Part shown: one piece after another, positions 21,656-34,216 of the stretch
Position numbering within the stretch: position 1 is the first letter of the stretch
How the letters are laid out: every line of letters begins with the position of its first letter
Assembly: GCA_009599575.1 (NCBI GenBank)
Contig: VWND01000004.1
Span: 1,649,638 to 1,713,637 of the forward strand
DNA: 64,000 bases
Reading direction: 5' to 3'
Origin: Blumeriella jaapii
Lineage: Eukaryota > Ascomycota > Leotiomycetes > Helotiales > Drepanopezizaceae
The notes under the pieces: generated by a model
Told to the model about the DNA's origin: nothing
The model's input: only the letters and a program-made list of their open reading frames with translations
The model's database searches: none
Made by a program: the position numbers and the translations under genes

Positions 21656-21922
21656 TGTAAAAGTAGGTAGGAAAACCAGACTGACACGGCCACATATCGG
21701 TGGGTAAGATAGTTTAGGGACCCCCTAGAAGGGGCTGAAGAAAGGAAAAGAAGAATAAATAAAGGTATGAATTAGACTGCGTACTTATAATATTATTTAA
21801 AAAGGTGCTTTGCTTTTATATCTATTGAAAATAGTCAGTGGCAAAGAGTCTCGGAAAAGTCCATGCCTTAACCATAGCTAAAACTATCAACTCTTATTAA
21901 TACAAAGTCTTATCGTTTTATA
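21656..21922 (-). repeat. 3' LTR of alpha copy D
   Basis: This 267-bp LTR in reverse orientation runs from TGTAAAAGTAGGTAGG to TATCGTTTTATA. It is collinear with 22931-23197. A conserved hairpin CGTAGT-CGTTTTTA-ACTACG lies just inside the element at 21940-21959. Confidence 0.92.
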
Positions 21923-22002
21923 TTCTGTTAAATAATATACGTAGTCGTTTTTAACTACGATTAAAAAAAATATAATTTTAATAAATGCAATTTAATTTAT
22001 TT

Positions 22003-22930
22003 TATATGGTTTAAAAACCAATTAATTATAAACCGAATTTTTAATTTTACGCTTTTTTAGTTTTCTAATTCGTTTTTAGCTTTTTTACTATTGGTTTCTG
22101 CGAAGGGATAGCGTTTCGCTTATCGTTTGAATTATTTTATTTATTTTGTTTTTTTGAAAAATAACTCGATAAAATATTAATCGAAATATCGTTTTAATTT
22201 ACGAACGTTCTGATAGCTTTTTCGTCGATAATATTATTAAATATCGCCGCGACGAATGTTTTTTACGACTTTTTTTTATAAATAATAAATTTCAGCTTTT
22301 AAACGTGGTTTTACGTTTTGCAAAAGGCGCTGAAAAGTTTTGTATTAAAATCGTAAAAATAATCGATTAATTCGTCGTGATTAAAACCGATTAACGCTTT
22401 TATTTCGCGTAAAACTAATAGATCGGATTACGGTTGTTTATCGACGAATGCTTTTAAAAAAGTTCCGAAGCTTATTAAAAAAACTATTTTACAAAATAAT
22501 TCGAAAATAATCGTTTGCAATCGAAATCTCCGAAAATGCTATAATTGCTTTCGTCGTAAAACAAATAATATCAAATTATTTATCGAAACGTCGTTTTCGA
22601 AATGATTTTTGTATTTTTACGCCGTGTAATTATTCGAGTAAATTAGCATCGCGCCGTCGGTTTTTTAGGTTTTGAATCTGACGAAAACTTTTTGCTTAGT
22701 CGAAAAGCTGACAAAAATTATTTTATTTTTTATTTCGTAGCTTTCGGTTTTGTAATCCGATAAAATAGCTAAGGCCATTGTTTTAAACGCGTTGAAATAC
22801 GAAAAAGCTAAGCTTTTCTAAATGGTTTTAATCAGTTTGGCGTCGTGATATAATTGCAAATAAGCTTCGATTATTTCCGAGTTATATACGAATGCAAACA
22901 AAACGTAATAATCGAAAATGGCGTCGATAA
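22003..22930 (-). pseudogene. ORF3 of alpha copy D, C-terminal part
   Basis: This is the last third of the unrecognised third ORF, matching 4133-5035 of copy A. It includes the region corresponding to FAYNSEIIEAYLQLY and the basic C-terminal tail. It is interrupted at 22930 by copy B and continues at 34217. Confidence 0.6.
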
Positions 22931-23197
22931 TGTAAAAGTAGGTAGGAAAACCAGACTGATACGGCCATATGTCGGTGGGTAAAATAGTGTAGGGAATCCC
23001 TAGAAAAGACTGAAGAAAGGAAAAGAAAAATATATAAAAATATGAATTAAACTGCGTGCTTATAGTATTATCTAAAAGAGTGCTTTACTTTTATATCTGT
23101 TGAAGGTAGTAAATAGCAAAAGGTTTCGAAAGAATTTATGCCTCGATCTTAGCTAAAACGATTAATTTTTATTAATACAAAATATTACCGTTTTATA
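22931..23197 (-). repeat. 3' LTR of alpha copy B
   Basis: This 267-bp LTR in reverse orientation runs from TGTAAAAGTAGGTAGG to TACCGTTTTATA and is collinear with 33951-34216. Confidence 0.92.
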
Positions 23198-23236
23198 TCC
23201 TGTCCCAAATAATATACGTAGTCGTTTTTAACTACG
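23198..23236 (-). promoter_or_regulatory. Polypurine tract and adjacent hairpin of family alpha (best preserved in B)
   Basis: On the minus strand GGGACAGGA (23206-23198) touches the 3' LTR and is the likely plus-strand primer tract. In A and C it has decayed to AAAATAGAA and AAAACAGAA. Just upstream, 23217-23236 forms a hairpin CGTAGT-TAAAAACG-ACTACG. It is also intact in D (21940-21959) and damaged by transitions in A and C. Confidence 0.6.
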
Positions 23237-23274
23237 ACCAAAAAAAACATAATTTTAATAAATGCAATTTAATT

Positions 23275-26200
23275 TATTTTATATAATTCAAAAACCAATT
23301 AATTAAAAACCGAACTTTTTAACCTTATACTTTTTCGGTTTTCTAACCCGTTTTTGGCCTTTTTGCTATTAGCTTTTATAAAAAAATAGCGTCTCGCTTA
23401 TTATTTGAATTATTTTGTTTATTTTGCTTTTTTAAAAAATAATTCGATAAAATGTTAATCGAAATATCGTTTAAATTTACGAACGTTTTAATAACTTTTT
23501 CGTCGATAATATTATTAAATATCGCCGCGACGGATGCTTTCTACGACTTTTTTTTATAAATAATAAATTTTAGCTTTTGAACGTGGTTTTACGCTTTGTA
23601 AAAAACGCTAAAAAAATTTATATTAAAATCGTAAAAGTAATCGATTAATTCGTTGTAATTAAAACCGATTAACGCTTTTGTTTCGCGTAAAACTAATAGA
23701 TCGGATTACGGTTGTTTATCGACGAATATTTTTAAAAAAGCTTCGAAATTTGTAAAAAAAATTATTTTACGAAATGGTTCGGAAATAGTCGTTTGCAATC
23801 GAAACCACCGAAAATACTAAGATTATTTTCGTTGTAAAACAAATAATATTAAATTATTTATCGAAGCGTCGTTTTCGAAATAATTTTTGTATTTTTGCGT
23901 CGTATAATTATTCGAATAAATTAGCATCGCGCCGTCGGTTTTTTAAATTCTGAATTTAACGAAAACTTTCTGTTTAATCGAAAAATTAATAAAAATCATT
24001 TTATTTTTCATTTCGTAGTTTTCGGTTTCGTAATCCGATAAAATAGCTAAAGCCATTGTTTTAAACGCGCTAAAATATAAAAAAGCTGGGCTTTTTTAAA
24101 TGGTTTTAGTTAGCTTGGCGTCGTAGTATAATTGCAGATAAGCTTCGATTATTTCCGAATTGTATGCGAATGCAAATAAAACGTAATAATCGAAAATAGC
24201 GTCGGTAAAATCTTCGATTTTTTTTTTTTTTTAAAAATCGGCGATATCGAATTTTATAATTGTAATGCGATCGGAACCAGCGAAATTTAAAGCGATCGGA
24301 ACGTTAAAATAAACTACGAGCCAGCAATTTTTAGAATTTCGAATAATTAAAACAGCGAAATAAAAGCCGGAATATATTTTAAAAATTTATTAAATAAAAT
24401 TGTAAAACATATTAGCGAAAAAAGCTATAAGCGCTTTTTGGGTTTTGATTAATTGAAAATAATACTTATATATAATTTTTTTTTTTTATAAAATACAATA
24501 ATAATTTGTTTTTTCCGTTGTAAAATTTTACGTGATTAACGAATTCGCAGCTTAGTTCAGATAGGTTTTAAAATATATTTTCGGTCGAAAAGCCAGAAAA
24601 GTCGGTTTTTAAAAATACTTATTATTTTCATTTTTTTACGTTTTAATCGAGTTTTATAATCGCGTTGAAAACTTTAGGGTCTGCTTTGAAATTTGCGTAG
24701 CCCAAATAAATTTTAATACGCGTTTTAATAATTTTCGCAGTTTTTCGTCGAAATATAAATTAATTATTAAAATTAATTTCGAATACGTCGTAATTCGAAT
24801 TTTTAATAATAACGAATCGATTAGCGAAACCGATAATATTAATTTTTTTCATAATTAAATCGCAGTACGCCGCGTAATAACGCACGTAAAAATAGCAAAA
24901 CTTGTCGTTTTTTTTAGCGTTAACGTTATTCGTAAAAACGAAATTAAAAAATCGGAGTTTTTTCAGCAAAAAAAAACTCGAATAAAAACGAATTATCGTT
25001 TTCAAAAAAAAAATTTATTTGTTTTAGCGTATTATATTTGCAATTTTTCGAAAAAAGCTTGGTTTAATTTTCGTTCGAGCAAGAAAAAAAAAAAAAACTA
25101 ACGGATTTATTTGATTTTTATATAAAAGTATCGAAATAAAATTTTTAAATCGTAACGTCGTCGAAAGCGAAAGTTTTAAACAAAATAATTTAATTTTATA
25201 TTTTTTATATAATTTTTTTCGCGATAATTTCGATATTTTTTTTTAAGCTTTTTCGGTCGAATCGTATAATAATCGAAATTTTAAATGCTTTTATTAAAAT
25301 CTGAAATATTAGCGGTGGTAATACGACGTTTTTAAACGCAGCAAGCGTTTTTAATATTTACGTATTTAATTTCGAAAAATCAAATTTAAAATCGTTTAAG
25401 TTTTTTTTTTTTCGAAATGCCGGAGTTTTTTAAATCTGATTTTATAAAATCGTCGCGTTTTTTATTAATTAATTTAAAAATTATAGCTCGGCGTCGATTT
25501 CCGGCTGTTTTTATTCGCGATGCTTTTTTTGCTAGCGACGCGAATAGTTTTTTTTTCCGAATAAAAAAAGTTTCGAAAATATCGGCGCGCTTTTTTGCGT
25601 TTTTTGTTTTTATTTTTTTCGAAATCGTTTTACAAATACAATAGATTTTTTGTATTCGAATAATCGGTTATTTGCTATTACGCTTCTGATTTCGTTTTCG
25701 AATTCGTTTTCGATAATTAAAAATAAAAATCGTCGAATTATTTTAGCTGCTTTAGAAATATTAATTATTACCGCGTATATTTTTTCGAATTAAACGAAAA
25801 TAATATTAGCTTTTTCGTTTTTTTCGTCGTCGTAAATTTAAAATATCGGAATAGCATCGTTTTTTTTTTCGGTATAAAAATGCCGTATTTAACAACGCTT
25901 AGTTTTTTGTTTTAAAAAAAAATTAAATTTAAAGTTTCGCAGCCGATTAAAACTTTTTTTAGCAATTATATAGCGTCGTCGACCAGTTTGCAAATAGCTG
26001 TAAAAAAGTCTGTAAATTTGCGGGCTTTTGGATTATTAGCTTTTAGGGCTTGCGTTTTAAAAACATAAACGTTTAGTATTTAAACTTTTTTTTTTGTAAA
26101 AGTAATAATTTCGAAAAAACGGACGAAATGCCGAAATAAAATAACACCGATAATTTTATTAAAAACGTATTTTTAAATATCTTTTTCTCGTTAATTTAAT

Positions 26201-26573
26201 AAAAAGCGTAATATTCGGTTTATTATTTTTTTTTTTATTTCGAGCTTTTTTTGCTTCGGCGAAAGCTTTTAAAACGTTGTCGTAATTTAACAGGAATTTG
26301 TCGTAATTAAAACTTTTGCGAACGAATTCAGTTTTGACGAAGCTTTTGTAATCGAATAGAAATTCGTTAACGTTTTTAATTATTATATCGAATTGTTTTA
26401 TAAATGTTTTTACGAAAATAGCTTATTAATTTAAAATAGCGGCATTATACGCTTATTTAAATTCGAAAAAATTGCGTATAATAATTCCGTTTCAAAATAA
26501 ATTAAAAATAAATTTGCCAGGTTTAATAACGCTTTGCTTAAAAAACGATATAATATCGATAAGTTTATTAATT
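23275..26573 (-). pseudogene. ORF3 of alpha copy B
   Basis: Full-length copy of the unrecognised third ORF, aligned with 45425-48735 of copy C. The open piece 24760-25005 contains KLRFFNFVFTNNVNAKKND and YDVFEINFNN, the best conserved part of the protein. It ends shortly before the polypurine tract. The plus-strand frame at 25417-25644 is antisense; a similar one appears in each copy and comes from base composition. Confidence 0.6.
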
Positions 26574-27007
26574 AAAAAAATATGTTATATTTATTAAAAA
26601 ATGGTTAGGAAAAAGTACGGGAATTATAAAATATTTGTATTTAAAAGTTACGGAAATTCGCATATTGTTTTTTTAATAAATTATAATTATTTAAGCAAGC
26701 ATTCGTTTAAAACAACGAAAAAAGTAAACAGTGCAAAAAATAGCAAATAATAAAATATATAAAAGATAGTTTTCGTAAAATATGCGAGCAATATAAATAT
26801 ATTAAATATACGGCTTAAATATATACAAAGCTTTTGTTTTAATAAACAAAAGTATAATTAAATAAAAAAAAATATAATAAATATTTTAAATAATATAAAA
26901 AAAATCTTAAAAATAAATAATATATATAAAACAAAATAATTAAATTATATACAAGTAAAGCAAAACAAAAACAATAAAATAATATATAATAAAAAAAAAC
27001 AATAAAT
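26574..27007 (-). other. AT-rich spacer between pol and ORF3 (copy B)
   Basis: Same low-complexity spacer as 1310-1743 in reverse orientation, with almost no G or C and no gene. Confidence 0.6.
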
Positions 27008-30000
27008 AATAAAAATAATAAAACCGTTAATAAACAATTTTGTATATACTTTTTTTTTTTCGGTTATAAGCGGAATTACGATTTGAATTATGTTTTTAAT
27101 AGCGGGATTATCGTTCGGTTGTTTCCAAGCCTTTTCAAAAAGTTTTTTTTTTTCAGAAGTATAATCGCTTTAGTCGAAGTCGTCGTCGGATTTGCTAAAA
27201 TCGAAATCGTTATTTAAATCAGAATTTAAAAAATAAATTTATTAGTTTTTTTTATAAAATCGTTTTAATCGATTGGCGGCGAACGTTTTTTTTTATTTTG
27301 TTTTATCGAGTTTTATAAGCTTGTAATAGCTTTTATTTAATTCGGCCTCCTATATTTCGTAAGGTCCGAGCCATTTATAATTAAGCTTAATATCGGCCGA
27401 TTTATTAATAACGCGCTAAACGTCGTAAATTAAAACCAGATTTTCTTTTTTGATTAACGTCTTTTTTAAAACTTTAATTTTATTTTAAATTTTTTTAGCC
27501 GCTTTTTTATATTTTTTTTTTTTAAATTTTTTTTTTTTTTATTTATATCGCGGTAATTTAGCTATTTAAATTTTATTATTAATAAATTTGTTTTCGTTTT
27601 TATTTTAATTACGTTATAAAGCTTTTATACAAGCCATTTTGTTTTCAAAAGCAATCGAGCGTTTTTGCTATATTAAATGAAAAATAAAATTATTTTAATA
27701 GAAACGTATATATATATGCGTATAATAAAAAGCATTTCCGAGAATTTTCGCGATCAACGCTTATAGTTTTTTCGAATAGCTTTTGAAAAGCCGTTGAAAA
27801 TATTTTTATAATTTCGTTTGACGGATCCGTTGCTTTTCGAATTATAAGCTAAAATCTGAATGCGTTAAATATTATATTTTTTTATAAAAATTTCGATAAC
27901 GCTTTTGTTTTCGAATTTATTATCGACGTTTAATTTGCTAAATAAATCGTATCGATATATAACATTTTTTTAAAAAAAAGTCGTTATAGTTTCGAAAATA
28001 GCGTTTCGGAAAAATCGTTTTTCAGATTATTTAAATAAATCGTTAATAACGAATACAAAGCATATATAGCCGCGATCGGTGATTAATACGCATATAATAT
28101 CGAAGTTAACTTTTTTTTAAATTCCAAAAAATTACGTCGGATATAATAGGTTTTTTTTTCGGCCAAGTTTTCGTTTTTAATAAAAAATGCAATTTTTAAC
28201 GAAAGCTTTGTAATTTTCGAAGCATTTTTTCTATTAAAAATCGTTTTTAATTCGGTAATAAATAGTTTTAGCTTTTTTATAAAACATTTTTTCGTAAGCT
28301 TTTTTTATAATTTGAAAGTTATTTATTATTAAGCGTTTTTAATATATATTGTTTTTTATTTTATATAGTTTTTTATCGGTTAGAATATAATCGAAAGCTT
28401 GGTTTTTAAATAATTTAAATTAATAATTTAATACGTTAAATAGTTTAAATAAAATAATTAAATAATATACGATTAAATAAAAATCTTCGGTTTCGTAATT
28501 ATCGATTAAAAGTTTATTTTCGTCGTTAATCGGCTTATTCCGATCGTTTTCGATTAAATCCATTCGCGGTATTAACCGAAATAATAACGCGAATGCTTTT
28601 TCGGCCCGAAAATTAATATTTTTTATTCGCGGTGCTAATCGAAATAGCAACGCGAATAATTTCGGCTTTATAAAATCCAAAGCGCAAATAACGAAATAGC
28701 CGATTTCGTCAGCGATTTATTTGTCGATATTTTATTCGTTTTATTTAGCGAAATTAAACGGATAAAAGCGTTTTCGTTTGAAAAAATCGTTTGCCGTTAT
28801 ATTAATTATTTTTTTAATATGCTTGATTTCGAAATTTATAAATCGTATTTAAGCTATTTAATTAATAACGAGCGCTTTTAATAAATTATTAGCTTTTTTA
28901 TTTAATTAATCGATAAAAATTTTTGCGTTCGTTTTTAAAATAAAATATACGCCGTACAATTCGCTTTTTTTTTTTTTTTTTGTTGCTTTAAAAGCGCTTC
29001 GATATTCTCGTTTAATAATATCGTAGCGTATTTTCGCGAAAAATTATAGGCCGCTTTCGAATCGTGAAAAATGCCGTTTTTTGTTTTCGTCGATTTATTA
29101 TAATACAGCTTTTTAATCGAAAATATTAGCGTCGATAGTCAAAATGATTTTTTTTGCGTTTGGGCTGTAATAGATCCGTATAAGCGATAAAACCGATAAA
29201 AAATCGTTTTTAAAAACTTTTATAACTTTGTTTTATTTTTTTTTTTAAACGAAATCGATTTTTTTTTTATCGTAGCGTAAATAAATACAGTTTTCTGAAA
29301 AAAGTTTTTAATTTAATTGTGATAATAAATCATAACGCTAATAAAAGCTTTAATTTCGATAATATTTTTATATTTTTTTTATTCGCAGATTTTTTTAATT
29401 TTTTTTCGTTGCGAATAGCGATTAGCGCTGTTAATTATATAGCTAACGATATTTATTTCGGATATACAAAATTTTAATCGAAAGCCAATAATAGCTTTAG
29501 CTTTTTCGAAATAAATTATAATTTTGTCGATGTTTTACATATATTTTATTATATAACGTCGAATTTTAGAAAGGATTTTTTTATTATTATAATATAATTT
29601 GGGGCTTTTTATTTTAACGTCGTTAACGTAAAAAAAAGCAATATTAAAAATGCAAATTATAAGGATTTTATATACGATTTTTACGAATTAAGCGACCGAA
29701 TTAAAAGCTTTTATAAGTATTTTCGTTATGCGTAATAAACCGATTGAAATTTAAATTGCCGTTATATTTCGAAATCGTAAATCAAATATTAAATAGTCGT
29801 AGCCGGAAAACAAATCGAAAAAAAAAACGATCGTTAATTTTGCGAATTCGTTTAAAAATTAATCGACGTTAAATAACACGTTAGCGTTTCGTATCGTTAT
29901 TTTGTTTATTTCGACGATTGCGATAATAAATCTGTAAATGCTTTTTTTTTTTTTCGCAACGATAAATTATTTGTTTTTGTATAAGCCGTAATAAAATTCG

Positions 30001-31568
30001 AAGATTTTTTGCTTAATTCGTTTTTTTAGCATTTCGATTATTTTATTTTAAAAGGTTTTAAAAATTAAAAAAGTTTTTTTTTGCCAAGCTTCGTAAAACA
30101 CGGTTTTAATATCGATATAAGGCGTAATATTAAAGCTGAATTAGCTTATTTCGATAAAATCGAAAGCTATAATTTTTTTTCGGTTGCGTAAAACTTCGTA
30201 TAAAACCTTTTTTTTTTAGCAAAAATTAAGTTTCGATTATTAAATTATTAAATCGTTTTTTTGTAAATCGGCTGCCAGATAATAGGCTGGAAAATCGGCC
30301 GGTGATAAATCTTTCGAATTCGCTAATAACTGGTTAAAGCGGTTTTATTATTTTATTTTTTTCGAATTAATCGTTTATTTTTCCGGAAATATTTTTAATA
30401 AATTCGCTAAAATTTACGAATCGTATTTTATCAGCTTTGCGTTTGTAAAAAATGCTAATATTAATACAAAAAAATAAAATATATAAATCGGATTTGTTTA
30501 ATACAAAAACGAAATCTTCGGAACTTTTATTTCCGAGTTAATAGCCAAAAATATTAATATTAATTAATTTTACTCGCGGTGCTATTTCGATTAGCGACGT
30601 GAATGCTTTTAGCCGAGTATTTTCCAGGTTTTATTATAGCTTAGCGTTTATTTTAAAATCAAAGCCGGCTATTCGTTTTCCGATAAAACGTCGATTAAAA
30701 ACTTTATCGCCGGCGACGGTAATTTAATTTTAAAAAAATCGGTTTTAATTTTAAAAAAAGGCTTTTATCTGGCCGTTTTCGGTATATTTAAAACTGACGA
30801 AATTTTCCAAGATTCAGAACATTCCAAAAATAATAAAATAAAAGTTTTTTTTTATTATTAAAAAGTTTTTATAAATAATAATATTTCTAACGTCGATTTT
30901 TATATTTCGTACAATTTTATTAAATTTAATAATATTTTTATTAACGGTCGTATAAATTATTTATTTGTTAATAATAATCGGAACGCTATTAGCTTCGGCC
31001 GTTTTTTGGTTTATGCAATTGATTTCGGCTTTATTATCGAATAAAGCGAGGGCGGTCGTACTTTTCTTAAGTATTGTTTTTATTTTTAATGCTTTTATAG
31101 CCGTGTAAAAGCAGTTTCGTCGTTTTAATTTTTGGGTTTTTATAGCGAAAGTTAAAAGGCTGATTTTCTCCGAAAATTTCTTTTTATCGGCTAAATTAAC
31201 TGCGATATTATAAATTTTTTTTGATTTTTTTTTAATTTAAAATCGTTTTTTTTTCGGATAATTTTAATTTTTTCGTTTTTTTTTAATATAAAAATTTGTT
31301 TGTTAATAATTTTGTCGAATCTTTTTTTTATATTAAATAAATCGCTGAATTTCAATTTAATTTTTTGTTTTATAATTTTTTTAATAACTTCGTCGACGGC
31401 TTCGAAGCTGATATATTTGTCGATTTATTTTTCGCTTCGCATTAATAATAAGCGTTTAAAAGCTGGTATTTTCTGAATAATTTGAACCGAAATATCGGTG
31501 TCGATATTTTTTATATCGTCGTTAATTTTTTTTATTATAAGCGTTTTTTTGATAATTTTATCGGTTTT
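27008..31568 (-). pseudogene. pol of alpha copy B: protease, RT, RNase H, integrase
   Basis: Minus-strand Ty3-type polyprotein aligned with 40430-44990 of copy C. The RT active site reads Y-V-N-D at 29630-29619 where Y-V-D-D is expected. The RNase H/integrase linker is the open piece 28680-28420, which contains ALLFRLAPRIKNINFRAEKA and DNYETEDFYLIVYYL. Integrase follows towards 27100 and ends in an acidic Asp/Ser tail near 27190. Stops are of the RIP type throughout. No segment is functional. Confidence 0.8.
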
Positions 31569-31768
31569 TTTTCGAATTTTAAAATTTTTATTTTTTTTCG
31601 ATTTTGACGTTTTTTTTTATATCAGTTGATTTAGCGAATAAAACAAAAGCATTTTGCTTTTTTATAATTCGCTGGCTTAATTACGCAATTATAATATCTG
31701 CAGGTACGATAATTGCATTAGTAATATATATATTTATTTTTTATTTATATATTTAAATTTTACTTACG

Positions 31769-33175
31769 CTTAAAATAAAAGTTTTCTTTTTAATTAATAC
31801 GCTTTCCGGAATGTTTTTTCTTTTATTAATAAAAATCGTTTTTGTATTCTTTTTGTTTTTCAAGCAGTCGTTCTATTTCGTATCTTTTATTTTTAAACGA
31901 ATAATATTTAATTAATTCTGATTTTCAGTTTTGTTAAGAAAATTTATTTCTGTTTTTACCGGTCCGAAGCAAATCGCTTCGTATTTATTAATATAACAAA
32001 TATTATTATTTATACAAGAATTAAATGCTTTGCATTTAAAGCGAATATAAGATTTTTCGCAATAAATTTTTTTGTTATTATAAAATCCGCATTTAGGATC
32101 ACGAGGTTTGTTTTAATAATTACTTTTATTATTTTAATAACCGCGATTTTGATTTCGCGTTGATTTTTATTTTTTTTTTAATAATCGTTATTATAATTAA
32201 TATTTCGCTGATTTTAATCGTTAATACGAAAAGATTGCTATTAAGCAGCTATTATTTTTACGATAGCTTGGCGAAGCTGATCGCTTCGCGTATTTTAAAA
32301 AAAATAGTTATTATAAGAATTATTTTAATCATTTTTATTATTCGAATTAACGTAAAAGAATTTTTTCTGTTATTATATAAAACCTTCGATTTTACTTTGG
32401 AATTTTTAAATTTTAATATCGGTAAATTTTAATACGAGAGTTTCGATATTTTTATTAAGCTTTTTCAAATTAATAAATTTTGCAAAACGATTAAATAGTA
32501 TAATAATTAATTGTTTTTTAGCGATTTCGGTAACTTTTAATAATTGGGCATATTCCTGCATTAGAGCTTTCACGTTTTTTTTATAAGTAGGAAAAAGAGA
32601 TTTTTTTTGGTTTATAGCTTCGATAATACGTTCGTTTTGGTTTTGTTTAAAAACGAATTTTATAAATTTAAAATATTAATCGAAAGTTCTAAGATTTTGT
32701 TTATTAATTTTAAAATGCTTAATGGTTTTGTTGCGAATGCTAGTTAAAAGGCCAAATAAAAACAATTTTTTTTGCTTAATTTCGTTTAAAACTCTTTTAT
32801 TAACGAAAACGTTAAAAACTTTTATATAAATACGATAATAGGTTTTAAATTTTTTAATTTAACGAATCGTTATAACAAATTATTTAAAAAAAACGATAGT
32901 ATCGCGAATTTGCTAGCGATCGTAGTTTCGGAATTCCGATTTCAAAACTTTAATTAGCTTACGCTAGTCTCGAGTTTTAATAATCTTTTATTTATTTATC
33001 GATTTAATAATATTTTTGATAATTAAATTATAATAGCGAGAAAGTTTATCGAATATTTCAGTTTTAAAAACTTCGAAATTTTTACAGGTTTTTTTATATT
33101 TTTCGATAAAATCGATAACGTTGGCGCTATTAAATAAAAATGCATTAAAAAAGCTAAAAAAAAGTATGCGGCCTC
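31769..33175 (-). pseudogene. gag of alpha copy B
   Basis: Minus-strand capsid gene aligned with 38824-40230 of copy C. The Cys-rich C-terminal cluster lies around 32090-31970. The start codon position reads ATA. Heavily mutated; the plus-strand frame 32160-32432 is antisense. Confidence 0.65.
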
Positions 33176-33950
33176 GTATAAAAAAACGAAAAGCGTCGTT
33201 GTTTATAATATTAATAAAAATGTTGGTAGGATTTGAATTAAATAAATAAATGTTTTCTGAAGTTGCAAATTAGAAATTTTTAATGCGAAAAAAATCGTTT
33301 TTAATAAAGGAGTTATTAAAAAGATTTTTGTATTTTTTAAAAAAATTAAATAAAATAAAATTGCGTTCAAATATTTAAGTAATATATTAAAAAACTTATT
33401 TTGTGATAGGTTAATTAAATTAATATAATATTGTTATATAATTCACGGTTTCGATATTCCGTGGCTTAAGCTAATATACGTACAGCTATTTTTTTATTAT
33501 TTTTAATAAAAAGCCGCAAATTGTAATTGCTATAATTATAAAGCGTAAAATCAAAAGATTGAGTTTTCGCCAAGTGTTTGACTAAAAAAAATTTAATTTA
33601 GAAGGGCCGAGCGCAGCGGTCGAAGCGTACGAATTAATATTCGATTTGTTATTTTTAAATAAAAAAGCGATTTTCGAGCTTTGAATTTCGCACGGTTCAG
33701 AATTGCCTGACCGTAATTTTAAACGTTTTTAAAATATATTGCATTTTTGTAGTTTAATAATTGTGCGCAAAATAAAAAAAACTATTAAAAGTTTTTTATA
33801 TAATGCAGCTGCGAATAATATTATATAAAAGGTTTTTTAAGCCGTAGTAGCGAAATATCGAAATCGATTTTGATTGCGAATTTAAAAAATGCATCGGCGA
33901 ATATATAAAAACGAAACACCGAAATTTAAATTCTTGCGTAAATTATTAAA
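33176..33950 (-). other. 5' leader of alpha copy B
   Basis: About 775 nt between the 5' LTR and gag, without a convincing gene. It carries the leader stem CCACGG...CCGTGA (one arm mutated) and the palindrome-like AGCTTAAGCC next to it, as in C and E. The region next to the LTR (33950-33920) is the primer-binding candidate. Confidence 0.55.
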
Positions 33951-34216
33951 TATAAAAGTAAATAGGAAAACCAAATTAATACGGCCATATATCGGTGGGT
34001 AAAATAATTTAGAAAATTCCTAGAAAAGACTGAAAAAAGAAAAAAAAAATGTATGAAAATATAAATTAAACTGCGTGCTTATGGTACTATTTAAAGGAGT
34101 GCTTTGCTTTTATATTTGTTAAAGGTAGTAAATGGCAGGGGGTCTCGGAGGGGTCCATGTCTCGACCTTAGCTAAAACTACCAACTTCCATTAATACAAA
34201 GTATCATCGTTTTACA
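33951..34216 (-). repeat. 5' LTR of alpha copy B
   Basis: This 266-bp LTR in reverse orientation runs from TATAAAAGTAAATAGG to CATCGTTTTACA. It is followed by ATAA, then copy D. It is less mutated in its upper part (CGGAGGGGTCCATGTCTCG near 34146-34164) than the 3' LTR. Confidence 0.92.

Larger units (their letters stand above)
22931..34216 (-). mobile_element. Alpha copy B, complete, nested in copy D
   Basis: This 11,286-bp element on the minus strand has its 5' LTR at 33951-34216 and its 3' LTR at 22931-23197. It is flanked by the 4-bp duplication ATAA (22927-22930 and 34217-34220). In copies without the insertion the target reads GTAA, so one base changed later. Gene order on the minus strand is leader, gag, pol, spacer, ORF3. 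All frames are broken by RIP-type stops. Confidence 0.93.
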
